DNA from: Volvariella volvacea V23
Taxonomy: Eukaryota; Basidiomycota; Agaricomycetes; Agaricales; Pluteaceae
Direction: 5' to 3'
DNA: 64,000 nucleotides
Assembly: GCA_000349905.1 (NCBI GenBank)
Contig: KB722759.1
Location: forward strand, 432,313-496,312
Shown here: positions 26,301 through 39,359 of the stretch, piece by piece
How positions within the stretch are numbered: position 1 is the stretch's first letter
Layout: the number at the start of each line of letters is the position of its first letter
The notes under the pieces: model-generated
Told to the model about the DNA's origin: nothing
Seen by the model: only the letters and a program-made list of their open reading frames with translations
Database searches by the model: none
Made by a program: the position numbers and the translations under genes

Positions 26301-27372
26301 GACTCGACTTTAATTTGAGTCTGTCCTCCTATGAACCAAATATACGGGGAACACGTAACCTTATCAATCTTGCTCTTAAAAGCACCAACTCCTCCTCCCT
26401 ACGATTCATCTTCGCCTCTTCCATTGCATCCGCTCAAGGGTGGGACAAAACCAAGGGCTCATTTCCCGAGGAATCAGTCGAAGACGCCAGCGTGGCTGTG
26501 GGATCAGGATATGGCGCAGCCAAGTACATCTGCGAGAGGGTATGTCCCCTCGCCCTTTCAAATACCCTCTTTACTGTATATAATACATCACGCATTCTAT
26601 AGCTCCTAGTAAAAAGTGGACTGCAGTCTTGTTCTTTGAGGATCGGTCAGCTTACCGGAGCCCGCCCCAATGGAGCATGGGCAACAACGGATTGGGTGCC
26701 GATTATGGTGAAGAGCAGTATTCACCTCGGTGCCTTGCCATTGTCCCCTGGTGTAAGCTTTCTGTTTTTTCGTACCTCCCCTATGCATACTACATGGTAC
26801 ATTCACGCTCAATCCTACTTCAATAGTTCATTTCGTGGCTGCCAGTGGACGCAGTTGCCGCAAGCATACAAGACATCATCTTCTCCGATGGAGACCTATT
26901 CCAGGCAATCAACGTTGTTCATCCCTATCCCATCAAATGGAATGATGCCTTCAAATTCATCAACGATGCCTTAGTCGACCAAGGTGTCCTCAAAGAACAC
27001 CTCCCAACCGTCACATTTCCTGATTGGGTGGACAGATTGGAGAAGCAAGCTATTTCACCTACTAATGGGACTTTTGAATCCATCGTACGTACACACTCTA
27101 CTCCATGCTTCCATTTCAGCTCGCATAGATAACTGAACATTGTCCAGCCGGCCGTCAAATTAAAGGACTTTTACAAGTCCATTGCAAATACAAACTATGC
27201 CGATCCAACTGAGCAGGAAAGCGGTGGATTTGGGAGGTTTGACACAACGAAGAGCCGGGAAATCAGCCCTACAATCGACAAATTGAAGCGCCTTGAGAAA
27301 AGTGACACGGAAAGGTGGGTTGAGTATTGGAAATTTGTTGGGTATTTCCATCGGAATCATGCGGATTGTTGA
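23378..27372 (+). CDS. A-T-R adenylate-forming reductase, copy A
   Basis: About 13 exons, roughly 1,090 aa. Adenylation domain (about residues 1-560): YLHSSGSTGFPKPI (A3 phosphate loop), LYAGTEFG (A5), GRIDDVIVHSTGEKT (A8 hinge), and PRTSKGSVMRKD (A10, with the catalytic Lys). Carrier domain: DLFDQGLDSLDVTFLRQRL with the phosphopantetheine Ser near residue 615. Reductase domain: LLTGSTGNLGSHIL (NADPH loop, near 725) and GYGAAKYICER (Y..K pair, near 880). The enzyme should activate a carboxylic acid with ATP, hold it as a thioester and release it as an aldehyde or alcohol; in basidiomycetes such proteins make small metabolites. The substrate is unknown. Compared with copies B and C it has Ala for the second Gly of the A5 motif and Ser for Gly before the A10 Lys. 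Intron positions match B and C. No lesion was found. Confidence 0.92.
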
Positions 27373-28762
27373 GCGGGGGTGATTAATGAAGTTGGGCTGA
27401 CAAAATCGAGATACAACAACTCTTTACTGTGCTTTTTGTACGGTTGGTGTGCTGCCTTATCGATAGCATTTCTCCCTCTCATGTACAATCTCACCTGACT
27501 TAGTGATCCGAGGTCATCGAGCGAAAAATCCTCATTCCAGCCTTATATGTTTTTCATGTTTATTAATGAGTCATTTGATCTGGACTCACCATCGCAATTA
27601 GGAACAAAAGAGCAAGATACTGCTTCATTGCGCAACGTGTTCTCGTCTCAATGCATGTGGCCAAGCCTAAGGGGACGCAGTTGCAGCACGTGATGGAACA
27701 CGTGAGCAGGACAGCGCGGCACAACAGCGCTCAACTTCCTGCCCCGGCCCATTCATCGCAATCTTCTTTTGGAGCCAACATATAGGTGAGTGGTTCTCAA
27801 CCAAGACAAACCTCTACGGTATATTACCCTGGATCATCCCAGCTTCTGCCCTATTGTATGGTTCCTTGGTCCGAAAGTCGTCCCTAATATGATTCTCGCC
27901 CACCCGGCGGTCCGTATTGACGGTACTGTTCTTAATTTGGGCTTCCTCTCCCCGTGACATGCATCCCGGATCTCTATCTAATCGGTGAAGCGACCTTTGG
28001 CCATATTTCGCCCTTTATTCACTTACATTGGCCCAACTCTGTGCAGTTCTCGGCCCCTCTGTTCCGGGTCTGGGCTTAGCGCCCTGCACCTCCGATGAGT
28101 GTGAGCTTCCTGTCAACTTGGTGTGTCCCGCTTGATCGGCAAGCTTCAATGGGCGCGTTTAGACTGTAGGCACTTCTTGTACATCAATTTCAAATCTCTT
28201 GTAGAAAGGACCCCATATAGAGTTTCTCTAGGGGCGTCAAACGAAGACCGTGAGGAGGGAAGTCGGATGACACCAATGTCCGTTGCTTCTCCATAAGGTT
28301 TACCTAAAGGTAACCACGGTAACTATACTGCAGTAAGTATTGCGCTCATATCTTCTCAACGATACATCGATCTCATGAATCATTCTACAGAGTCTGGGAC
28401 AAGATAGGCCTACCCTCTCACTTTTGAGCATTATCAGGGCTTCTACCTATTGCTCCCGCATTCCCAGAATCGCAACAGTGTTATTGCGCTGTTATTCATT
28501 CAATACTTTGATATCACCTGCTCTGATAACCATTTGGGGAACCCTTTAATGCGCTCCGTTCGAAGCCGATCTTCATGACGTGAACACGACATTGATCGCA
28601 ACAAGTTGATTCTTATCCCATTCCTTATCTCTATTTTCAATACAAGCACCGCTGGCCAAGCATTCAGCTTCGAATGTTGCGTCTCACCAGGCCAACCAAA
28701 CATATCAAGTAAACGATTTATATACTCTCGTCATAACTAGCATCCTATTAACGCTGCTCAAT
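27373..28762. other. intergenic between reductase copies A and B
   Basis: No gene and no TMF remnant was recognised, unlike the 3' sides of copies B and C. A TATA-like TTTATATAC lies just upstream of the copy B start, near 28719. Confidence 0.45.
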
Positions 28763-31700
28763 ATGTCTCACTTCACCCCACCACCCGAACAGTCTCCGGA
28801 GGCAAAATGTCTTATAACCGCCACCGTCAATCACAACGCGATTCACAACGGACAGTACCCGTTCTACATTTACGCCAATGATAAGGCGAACGGTGGTATC
28901 ACGGTTATAACTCATTCTGAATTCGCGGACGCCTCTCATCGTGCTGCATATGCCATTCGACCGGATTTGACAAGCCCCCAAGATGAGGTGGTGGCCATTA
29001 TCTCCAATTCGGATTCAATCACCTACCAGGCCACATTGGCTGGTGTGGTCATTGCAGGACTAATTGTATGTCATAGGAGTTATCGTTCATCAATGTTGCC
29101 TCATTTTTTTCGACCTGAAGCCCCTTCCGATCTCACCCCGGAACTCTCCTCCTGCTATCGTTAGTCTACTTGAGAAGACAAACTGCCACCGAATCTTAAC
29201 AACCAAGGACACCACTAATTTGCTCATGGAGTCGATTCATTCCCATATATCTGCTCACAACGCTAGTTTTGAAGTACAGATTGACGAGTCGCCCGCACTG
29301 CTCGAACTTTACCCGGAGCTGGACATAAATCTTGCAGAACGACCTAAATCTGGTATACGCTACCCTGAGCGCACCAATATCCCTGATTCGCGCGCCCCCT
29401 ACATGTACATCCACTCTTCTGGTAGCACAGGATTCCCAAAGCCCATTCCGTGGTCTCGTCGGGTTCTCAGCTTTTGGACATCCATGCGTGCGTAGTTCTC
29501 CTAACCATGCATGACTGATAACTCAATGTAATGTCTAGCTGTTCTTCGGAGGTACAAGGCCACAGGTCGTCAAATAGTCATGGCATGCATGCCACTTCCG
29601 CCCTTTCATGCGCTTGGTATCGTGACCCAACTCCTGAACCCTACACTTAGTGGATCGATTTCGGCAGTTTACCCACCCATGGTGTACAAACGCGGCCAAT
29701 CTCCGATGTTCCCAACCCCAAACAACGTCCTCGAGCACTTACGACTCACCAAATGCAACGAACTGGTTATCATTCCCTCTTTCTTGCATGCGTGGTCACA
29801 ATCTGCGGAAGCTGTACAACTGCTTAAATCGTTGGATCAAGTGGTATGTACCTTTACCTTTCTACTACTAATCTATGCTTACCAGAAGCTTGGTTTTCGT
29901 TGTCACGCAGTTTTACAGCGGTGGTGCCCCATCACCGAAAATAGGTGACCTTTTGGTCGAAGCAGGAGTTAGGTTGGATAATCTTTATGGAGGTACAGAG
30001 TTTGGTCTCCTGACGAAGGTGTACCCCCGGCCCCGGGATGATAAGGACTGGGAGTATGCGGAGTTTGAGGAGCGTGTAAATGTTGGGTTGTCCCCGCAGG
30101 GCTCGGGAACTTATGAACTGCAAATTTTGGTGCGTCCTTTTCTCTGAGCCTATTTGGTGGATACCAAGTTGATAAGATTGCGAAATGAGTAGAAGGGCGA
30201 AAATTATGAATCCACAGTTTTCAATATGCCTAATGGCGAGGGGTATTCCACATCCGACTTGATTAAGGAGCACCCCACTAGGAAGGGGTTATGGAAGGTG
30301 TACGTTTCATGTTAATCGTGGCATTCCCCTCTTTAAGAGATCGTTTTAGGATCGGCCGCGTTGATGATGTGATTATACACTCTTCTGGAGAAAAGACCGT
30401 TCCGACGCCTATGGAGGGCATCATTAATAGCAATCCTATGTACGTCCTTGAGCTGATGACTGGGTTGGGATCCTTATTCAGTATACTCTCAGGGTGGGCG
30501 GAGTCATCCTATTCGGTCGTGAACGTGAACTTGTCGGGGCTCTTATCGAACTCAGACCTGAGTTCCAAATCAATATCAATAGCGAAGCTGAGGTGAACAA
30601 TATGAGGACAAAACTCTGGTATGTATATCAAGAAATCGATTCTTATGCATGAACTTCATGAGAGAGTTACCAGGCCCACGATTGAAGAAGCAAATCGCGA
30701 TGCTCCTGCGTTCAGTAGGATCTATAAGGAGATGATCCTCTTTGTTTCCTCTGATAAGCCATTACCTCGCACTGGTAAAGGTACAGTCATGAGAAAGAAT
30801 GCCCTAGCATTATTCGAACAGGACATTAACGACCTGTATGTCATTCATCTCTAACTTCACAAACATAGCTAACATATTTCCCCCGTAGATATGACCGTGT
30901 TGGGAATGCCGTGACAGGATCAGTGAAGATCATCCCTCCTACGTCCTGGGACAGACTAGGTCTCACAAGCTGGCTCGTCAACCAGCTCCAAGATTTCCAT
31001 CCTCACACCCATTTCGAAACTTCAGTCGACCTATTTGATCAAGGGATCGACAGTCTTGACGTTACGTTCCTTCGTCAACGACTCGTAGCGATGCTCCGCC
31101 AGGAGGAGGGCGAGCAGTTTCAGAATGCCAGTGGGAAAGTCAAGGAAGGAGTTATCTATTCGCATCCATCTGTTGATTCACTGGTCTCGTACCTTCTGTC
31201 GTTGCTTCGTGCACAAGAAGATAGAGGTGTCGAGATTGCTACGGCAGACGGTCGTCATGCGATTGAGTTTACCCTGTCCAAATATTCTCTCAACCTCCCA
31301 CCGCCACCTCAATCGCATACACCGCTTCCAGGATACGCCACAGTGCTACTTACAGGCTCAACTGGGAACCTTGGATCGCATATCCTTACCCAACTGGTCA
31401 ACGACGATAGAGTTACAAGAGTCTATGTGTTGAATCGCCAAGGTTCAAGACAGATGTCAGGTATTGAAAGACATGAGAAGAGGTTTATAGAACATGGGTT
31501 GGATGTTGGTGTATTGAGGGATGGGAAAGTCGTTTTTATTGAATCAGACCCGACTAAGGAGAAGCTTGGTCTTGGCGCTGAACTCTATGAAGAGGTAAGT
31601 CTGCTATTTTCAGCTTCTATCAACTTTTCTCACAACGTTTCTTGCTTATATCTCTTCCGCTGACAGCTGCGGAACACCGTCAACGTGATCGTCCACAACG

Positions 31701-32757
31701 CATGGCGACTTGACTTCAATTTGACTCTGCCCTCCTACGAACCGAATATCTTGGGGACTCGTAATCTTATTGACCTTGCTCTTACAAGTGCCCACAGTTC
31801 CTCTCTACGTTTCGTCTTCACCTCTTCTGTCGCCTCTGCTCAAGGCTGGGACAAGGCCAAGGGGCCATTCCCAGAAGAATCAAGTGAAGATGCTTGTGTG
31901 GCTGTCGGACCGGGATATGGGGCGGCTAAGTACGTCTGCGAACGGGTAGGTCTTTGTCGTATCTATTTCCTCTCCATTGCATCTGATTATCTCTCCTGTG
32001 CTTTAGCTCCTTGTCAGGAGTGGACTGCAGTTTTGTTCGCTGAGAATTGGCCAGCTTACTGGCACCCATCCCAATGGAGCATGGGCAACGACGGATTGGG
32101 TTCCAATTTTGGTCAAGAGCAGCATGCATCTTGGTGCTTTGCCCCTATCTCCTGGTGTACGTACCTCATCTTCTTTACCTACCTTCGCTTTCTTGGTTCT
32201 CATCCGACATCACATACTTACTCTAACATATAGTTCGTCTCATGGATGCCAATGGACGCTGTCGCCACAAGCATTCGAGATGTTATATTCTCAAACGGGG
32301 AGCCACCTCAGACTATCAATGTTGTTCACCCCTACCCTATCAACTGGAACGATGTGATTATCTTCACCAATGATGCATTGATCAAGCAAGGCATCGTCAA
32401 AGAGCACCTCCCAACCATATACTTCCCAGATTGGGTGCGCAGGCTAGAGGAACGAGCTATTTCACCCACAGACGAAGTCCTTGATTCTATCGTACGTCCT
32501 AATTTCATCTCCTGTCCCGGGAGGTCACAGATTTTGGTTGTCGTTTTTAGCCGGCTATAAAGTTGAAGGACTTCTACAAGTCCATCGCCAATGCGAAGTA
32601 TATTGACCCAACCAAAGAGGAGGTTGGTGGGTTTTCGAGATTTGAGACGAATAAGAGTCAGGCAGTCAGTCCTGCAATCGACAAATTGGAGCGTCTTGAG
32701 AAAGTCGATGTGGAACGGTGGATCAAATATTGGAAGGAGGTGGGGTATTTGCATTGA
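28763..32757 (+). CDS. A-T-R adenylate-forming reductase, copy B
   Basis: Same architecture, length and intron pattern as copy A, with separate sequence divergence. Visible motifs: YIHSSGSTGFPKPI (A3), LYGGTEFGLLTKV (A5), GRVDDVIIHSSGEKT (A8), PRTGKGTVMRKN (A10 Lys), DLFDQGIDSLDVTFLRQRL (carrier Ser), LLTGSTGNLGSHIL (NADPH loop) and GYGAAKYVCER (Y..K). The start at 28763 (MSHFTPPPEQSPEA) aligns with the starts of A and C; the stop is at 32755-32757 after WIKYWKEVGYLH. All domains are in frame after splicing, including the exon near 32008-32158. It lies 1.4 kb downstream of copy A in the same orientation, a tandem duplicate, and about 250 bp from a minus-strand TMF 3' remnant. The substrate is unknown. 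Confidence 0.92.
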
Positions 32758-33012
32758 GAGACCCTCCATATCAGTGGGTGGCGCGAGATTGTACTATGTA
32801 TGCGCAGGAAAATAGGTGGAAATGGAGTGATAGATATAGGTCAAGAAGGTACAACGTCTGGTATAGGTAAATGTCACAATTGGTGATGTATATTCTAACA
32901 AGCGTGAGCAGAATACCAACTCTACATATGTGCTGTTTGAGTCATAGATGCACTAACGCGGGATATCCTTCCGAGGGCTAACTACGGTACAGTCAAGTTG
33001 AGATTGGATTAT

Positions 33013-33140
33013 ATATGCGGGATGAAGTTGGTCCCTTTGACGCAGAATCGTCAAGGTCGCGAAGCGCAAAGAAGGCGAAAAATACAATGATAATACGTGC
33101 TAAAATGTAGAGTGGGTCCCCAACGCGGGCAACCAAAAAC
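33013..33140 (-). pseudogene. TMF-1: 3' remnant of the TMF membrane-protein family
   Basis: Only the last helix of the family survives: reading on minus gives FLVARVGDPLYILARIII, then VFFAFFALRDL, which aligns with the C-terminal helix of TMF-6 (IGTPLYVAARVIVLFLAFFA). A frameshift follows, so the expected terminal NFIPHI is present in the DNA but out of frame. Upstream sequence does not extend the match. It sits convergently 3' of reductase copy B. Confidence 0.75.
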
Positions 33141-33907
33141 CATAACCCGCGATGCGTAGCGGGACTAGTGGCTGAATTAAATACACATGAGCCTTATCTA
33201 ATAAGTTCAAGTCCCACCCATCTCTCAGTGTATTTATCGCTAGCCCTCTTACTTAATATCCCGCGCTCAGCTACAATGCCAATACCAATCACGACTTCTT
33301 CTGGAAACCTGCAGGTAATGTTCATCCAGGCCTCTTGGTATATATGATCCCTGAATGTTGACGGCTTCCAAGAAATCTGATGTCATACATCCTTCCCTAG
33401 TCTCATTCAATTATCTCCAGTTTTGCTGTATCCTTCACGTAGATGCTTTACAAATTCTCTATAGGTGACGGTAGATTGTGTGATTGCGAGCTTGCGCTGT
33501 TGACGGGCGTTGAAAGTCAAATCAGCTGCTAATGGTGCATGACGAGTAGGATAGCTGATGCTGAACCAGGGTTGGGTAAACTACAAATGCGCTACTCAAT
33601 GCTTGGGATCCACTAGGGGAAGGACCTGACAAATCAGGCGAGAAGAGCATGAAGACGGAACACAAAAACGTACATGGGAAACCAACATGAAGTGCCAGAT
33701 AGTATGTATGTGATAGAATAGGATTGCTTTCATCCTATTGACATTGAGTTTGAGTAGACATATGCAAAGCAACAACAAAAGAAAACCCAGTCCTACCTCA
33801 TGGCGGCTCACTATCCCTTCTATAACGCTGCAGTCCTTGGCTAAAGTAAAACGCGATGACATGGTGTTCGCCATCGCAAGCGGCCTCGCTCGTTGCCCAC
33901 CCACTGT
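33141..33907. other. 3' flank of TMF-2, no gene recognised
   Basis: The segment near 33665-33770 resembles 36585-36650 (shared blocks around GGAAACCAACA and TCATCCTATTG), the equivalent 3' flank of TMF-3. This marks duplicated flanks rather than a gene. Confidence 0.45.
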
Positions 33908-35184
33908 TCAATCTATATGTGGGATAGAGTTTGACCACTGGACATTTTCGTATGCAGAGTCGGGGAGATCACGGAAAGCAATGAAGGCAATGAAAAGAAT
34001 AATGAGGCGTGCAGAGATGTAAAGTGGGGCACCAATCCACATTACCAGAAAGCCAAAAATTTTGTCAAATGTGTTGATATGATAATTACAGAGAAACCGC
34101 CATGAAGGTGGAATAAAGGCAGGTGTAACAGTGAGGACGAGGGACGAAGCTCTCCAGAGCCATAATTCGACGGTCGTCAAAAATGGGAAATTCCAGCCGA
34201 TGATGGAAGCACAATGATAGGCGAGTTGATGTTGGGCCATGCTCAACCCAGCAGCGTAAAACGGATGGACACTCGTTCCTGTGTGCCAGTCTTCCAGATT
34301 GGTCATCTCTAGAAACGGCCCAAAGATGAGTCCGAATAGCTGCCCTTTACTGCTACCATCTCGACTCATCATCTTCCACGACCGAATATACCATCCCTCT
34401 TCCTCCCTCTCCTCCGGTCCATCAACCCGATTCCCCTCCCTATCAAAATACATCGGATACTCCACATTCAACAGCTTATCCCACCAGAAAACATACGTAA
34501 CAACATTCAACGCCGCAAACGCCAAAGTGACCAACTCGAGCTCCATCAAAACAAGCCCTTCAACACGACGAGCAACGCACTGAACCACAAACCACATGGT
34601 CTGAAGAACAACGACCGATTTCGCGAGAATGTCCTCCTTCCCGCGGTCCTTGACTTCCTTTTCTCTGATTGCGGGGATCTTGGGTTGGCTCCACTCGACG
34701 ACCCTGTATGTCTCGTTGCCTTCTTGCACCATCGGACCGCCCATTTGCACGAAGAAACCGCGAGTCCGTGTCCATTTTTTATCTATCGTGTGTGAGCCCC
34801 CGTTTGTCGGCGAGTTACCTTTGTAGAATTCCGCAATTCTTGCAGCCATAATTCTCTGCCTCAACACTCACATGATGACAAATTCCGGCGCTAGCATCGC
34901 ATACAGCATCGTTCGGATCTTCATCCACGTCTTCTTCGCCCACGAAGCGTTCTGGTCCGGGATGTTGTGGTGTATGGAGACGTAGGTGCAGAGGAAGATG
35001 ACTCCTAGACAGCTATAGAGGACATCAAAGATGGTGCGTCGCTTGTTTGGATCGCATGTACCGCGTTGATCGCGGCAGTAGCAACGCACACAGGGCTAGG
35101 AATCGTGCTGGCTGGGACGTCAACGGGAACGGGAGAGGCGAGGGAGCGTGCAAAGCTGGCGACGAACACGCCTGCAAGCAGCAT
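33908..35184 (-). pseudogene. TMF-2: membrane-protein copy with frameshift and nonsense
   Basis: Read from MLLAGVFVASFARSLASP (35184, signal-peptide-like). Relative to TMF-3 one C is missing in the C run near 35060-35064, shifting the frame between AAINA and GTCDPNKRRTIFDVLYSCLG. A TGA at 34868-34870 replaces the Trp of the shared IMWALRQR motif. Near 34195-34215 about nine residues between two IIG/LIG repeats are missing in frame (CASIIGWNF instead of CAS..GAIHLIGWNF), removing much of a helix. The rest, including LVTLAFAALNVVTYVFWWDK, YFDREGNRVDGPEEREEE and PLYISARLIILFIAF, is well kept, so decay is recent. The family has about seven membrane segments and no known function. Confidence 0.85.
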
Positions 35185-37064
35185 CGCAGAGGATGCTGTG
35201 TTCCATTGGTGGGGCGTGAGCTTTCTGCAGGTGTTCCGCTGACAACCCGATTCTCGCATATGCCCCTCTCGTCTCGTGTTATCAAGGTGGCGGTTATCGT
35301 GGGTCTATCCTCTATTCGTTCATGTCAGCTTGAATGGTTTCCAGATGTACAGATCGTACAAGGGATCGCTGTCAGGTCTTCTGGTCATACGCCATGCTGG
35401 CTTGTCACTTCTATTCAATTGCTGCCCTGTGCTGTTTTCTCGTGGGATTGGCATTCGACACTATGCGCACAGCCCCAGCAGAATGAACGCATATGGCCAA
35501 GGGCAGCACCTCGAACCCGGACTGAATATTGCAAACCCATCAATGCCCTGCCTTCCGAGATCGTGCTATCTAGTGAGTTCGTCCCCATCCATCATAGCGA
35601 TTGATAAAGGAACGAAAGTGAGGAAGCAGAGCACCTGCCACTTTGATTGAACACTCGGAAGGACTTGGCTCCACACTCCTTCTGAACAAGAGTGAAGAGT
35701 GTCGAGGTTCGTTCCGTGACATCTCCCCACTCCTGGAAATCTTATCTGGGTCTCGTATCCGGTGATATTCGCATAATCTGTTATTTACTGTCCATGCAGC
35801 TGACAAACGACAGGAGCGTCTCTACATGCTATATGTGTGGGAGTGGCTCCTGTGCGTGAATCCACTACTCCATCTAGACGTCATCCATGTTCACTCGAGA
35901 CTTGCCATTAAAGTAGGGTGTAATGATAGCCATCCGCCAACCGGTGACGCCGCAACCTCCACCAATTTCGTGGTCGTACTTGCTTCAGGGCACTCTGTAT
36001 CTCGCAGACGGCTGGGTTCTATCGCAGCGGCATAAAATCGAGTTGCATCAAAGTTGTCGTGTGTAGGTCGCATATCAACACACACCCGGGGCTCTTGTCG
36101 TTGCTCTGCACTTCCAAGTAGAGGCGCGCCGGAGGAGACTAGCGTAGGTTGGCCTGAAGGAGCCAAGCTCGAGGTTACCAAGTGCGGGGTGCTACGATAT
36201 GCGACGGTCGTGGCTTGACCCTCGAGGAGCAAAGCCACGAGAACGAAGTGGGGTACGGAGGCGAGCGAGCCTGGTTGCAATACACGGTGTGCGAATAACT
36301 GCTCATAAGACCGGTTTGAGGACCCTTTTATTCATGAGCGGTGATCATGCTTCCATGCTACAGGACCAACGTCAAGACCAGGAGTAGTGTCGCTATGTGG
36401 CTACCACGTGTCAGTCGTATATTCGAAGAGAGAAAGAGGCGAGGATGATGGTGATGATGATGACGCGTGTCTGCAATGTAGAGAGATCCCAAGCGAATAC
36501 TCAGAAACGAATTCAAGAGACTTGTGTCTGCGGCCATCTAATTGCCGGGCAGAACACAAAGACAACAGGTGATGAACACGAACGAAAATTTACATAGGAA
36601 ACCAACACGTATGCGTTGTGGTAGATTCATATTCATCCTATTGGACCAATTTTCGGTTCAAGTGGGTGCAGAAAAGAGCACAACAAGGACACGAAGGGCA
36701 GCAGCAAGTCCCTTTCCCACTGCTAGATGCCGACTTTTCGCGGTTGGACCATGAGCACGCACAAGATGACCAGCAAATAAGGGATTTGGAAGAGAAAATG
36801 CGACATGTGGGAGGTAGGTACAATAAACTACAGCAACGACGAAGAAGACGAAACGACATGTACAGCAGCAACAAGGGGAAAGAGAGTGCGAAACAAAGTA
36901 TGGACTCATTACGCATGTCGATATTCTCTTCTCCCCACCAAAGTCTGAATCAACGAGGCCGACACCATCACAAGCACCCTCACCCCCCGACCTGGTCTCT
37001 GTTGGCCTTTTGTGGTTCAACCTATGTGCGGAATGAAATTCGACCACTTGAGGTTTTCGTAGGC
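35185..37064. other. intergenic between TMF-2 and TMF-3
   Basis: No gene recognised. It holds the TMF-2 promoter (with TGGCGGTTATC at 35288-35298), low-complexity GATGATG repeats near 36445-36465, and the duplicated 3' flank of TMF-3. The open frame at 36618-37124 runs antisense into TMF-3 and looks like chance. Confidence 0.45.
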
Positions 37065-38418
37065 TCAATCGGGGAGATCGCGGAGAGAGAAGAAGGCGAG
37101 GAAGAGGATGATGAGGCGTGCTGAGATGTAGAGTGGGGCACCAATCCGAGTGATCAAAAGGCCGAAAAGCTTGTCAAAGAAGCTGTAATAATGGCCATCA
37201 GAAGCGAGATAAGTACATGAAAGCGGAATCAAGGCAGGAGTGACAGTCAGGACGAGGGAAGAAGCGCGCCAGAGCCAGAGTTCGGTGGTCGCCAGAAACG
37301 AAAAGTTCCAGCCAATGAGGTGGATCCCGCCAAAGACGACACCGATGGCAGCTGCACAGAAATAGGCAAGTCGGTATTGGTCATGCCCCAATCTCGCAGC
37401 GTAGAATGGATGGACACTCGTTTTTCTGTTGTCTCTGCGCCGGTCTGTGTTGGCCATCTCGAGAAGCGGCCCAAAGACGAGTGCGAATGGCCTCCTGATC
37501 ACGTGCTCCCACACCATCTGCACTGCGCCGCTTCGTCTCTCCAACGAGCTGGCTGTCTCCCGACTCCTGTCTGTCATTTCCTTCCACAACATCTTATACC
37601 ATGCCTCTTCCTCCTTCTCCCCTGGTCCATCCACCCGATTCCCCTCCCTATCAAAGTAGATTGGGTACTCCACATTCAATGGCTTGTCCCACCACAAAAT
37701 GTACATGATGACGTTCAACGTCGCAAAAGCCAGGGTCACCAACTCGAGCTCTGTCAATACAAGACCTTCGACGCGACGGGCGATGCATTGAACGACAAAC
37801 CATATGGTTTGAAGGACAACGATGAACTTTGCGAATATATCGCCTTTTCCATGATCTTTAATCTCCTTTTCCCGAATCGCGGGGATCTTGATTGTATCTA
37901 GATCGTTCCACGGAACAACCCTGTATTCCTCGTCACCCTCCTTCACCATCAGTCCACCCATCTGGACAAAAAAAACCATGCGTCTGCGTCCATTTTCGTT
38001 CTGTTGCATGTTAGACACTTGATAGACTCTCATTCGAAGGCTCACTTTCGTTCTCTGGCCGTGCCACAATTTTTGCAGCCATAATTCTCTGCCTCAATGC
38101 CCACATAATCACAACTTCCGGCGCTATCATCGCATACAACATCGTTCGGATCTTCAACCACGTCTTTTTGGCCCACGAGTGATTCTGGTCCGGGATATTA
38201 TGGTGGATGGAGATATAAGTACAAAGGAAGATGACCCCTAGACAGCTATAGAGGACATCGAAGATGGTGCGTCGCTTGTTTGGATCGCATGTACCCGCGC
38301 TCATTGCAGCAGTGACGACGCAGAGAGGGCTTGGGATTGGACTGGCCGAGATGTCAACGGAAATGGGGGAGGCGAGGGAGCGCGCAAAGGCGGCGAGGAA
38401 CATGCCTGCGAGGAACAT
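37065..38418 (-). pseudogene. TMF-3: membrane-protein copy, one-base homopolymer frameshift
   Basis: Exon 1 from MFLAGMFLAAFARSLASP (38418; an upstream in-frame ATG is at 38454) runs through GTCDPNKRRTIFDVLYSCLG and IMWALRQRIMAAKI, then a 45-nt intron. Exon 2 begins in the family frame (KWTQTHGFF), but a run of eight T on the coding strand (37968-37975) where seven are needed shifts the frame just before VQMGG. The remaining frame is then open for about 300 codons (VLQTIWFVVQCIARRVEGL, LNVIMYILWWDKPLNVEYPI, AAAIGVVFGGIHLIGWNF) to a TGA at 37065, 14 codons before the family end, where Ser would be expected. The homopolymer could be a sequencing error; the early TGA is separate. Cautiously treated as damaged. 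Confidence 0.75.
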
Positions 38419-38594
38419 AATGAAGGCTGGTGTGTGCTGTGCGATGAGGTACATATGTCCTGTGTATGAAGGGCTTTATAGGACAAAACTATTGTCCATT
38501 GCATTCGCCTCGGCTAACTTCGGCTATATGTGGATTTACGTGGAATGAGAGGGTGCAACAGCACCACCTGTTCCACGGTAGGGTCGCAGAAGGG
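38419..38594. promoter_or_regulatory. 5' flank of TMF-3
   Basis: Short upstream region with normal CpG content. The CpG-poor block begins directly after it. The TGGCG..TATC element seen before other TMF copies was not found here. Confidence 0.3.
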
Positions 38595-39359
38595 TCGGAA
38601 TTATATTGAATTATTTCCACTGCACTTCGCTTAATTTTGGGAGGATTATCTTCCACAAATGGTAACTGAACACTTTTATTTGCTGGAACTCACTTAATTT
38701 GGGTGCTGTGTCACAAATGTCACAATCCAAAATAGTGCAGGCAAGTTGTTATACCCAGCTTTTGCACAACAGGCAACAGTCCTTTTATTGATTGCACTTT
38801 CATAGAGCAAGTTGTTTGATCACTATATGATATCTGGTGACTGCAAGACCTTTTGGCACCATTCGTCCCCCCTCTATTTTCATTAGCACAACAGAAGATC
38901 TGCAGGAGAGCCTCTCAATTACCTATCCTCCAGTTGCACCTTTGACATTCCTCCAGCCATGGCACAGTGTGGTGAATAGGTGCATCAGCTGGCCTTAGGC
39001 TTCAAGACTGATACGAGTATGATCTTGGCACAACATACTCTTTGAAGGGTTCATGTATGAAGTACCTCAATGCTTAGATATATCTGGTTGTATTTTGCAA
39101 ACAGCTTTATACTACCTGGAGGCAGTCAAAACCAAGATACTTAATGCTTCAGAAAAGTACAATGTTGGTGTTGATTGATGATCAAGAAAACCAATGGCCA
39201 GCATATGAAGCCCACCCTTCACAATTAAAGCTCATCAGAATGGAGGTTGGGTAGGAGCTTGAGAGAGGATTTAGATGAGCTTGTTCATATTCAGCTCCAC
39301 CACAGCCTGTGGTTTCCGAAGGCTTCCCTGTGGATCAACTAGACCAGTGTTCACCTTTT

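Noticed and set aside
33165..33225. GGGACT..AGTTCAAGTCCC, tRNA-like
   Set aside because: Only about 60 nt long; the presumed T-stem does not pair and no anticodon arm can be drawn.
36618..37124. 168-codon plus-strand frame
   Set aside because: Repetitive Gln/Arg/Glu composition, no motif, and its end is antisense to the TMF-3 coding sequence.
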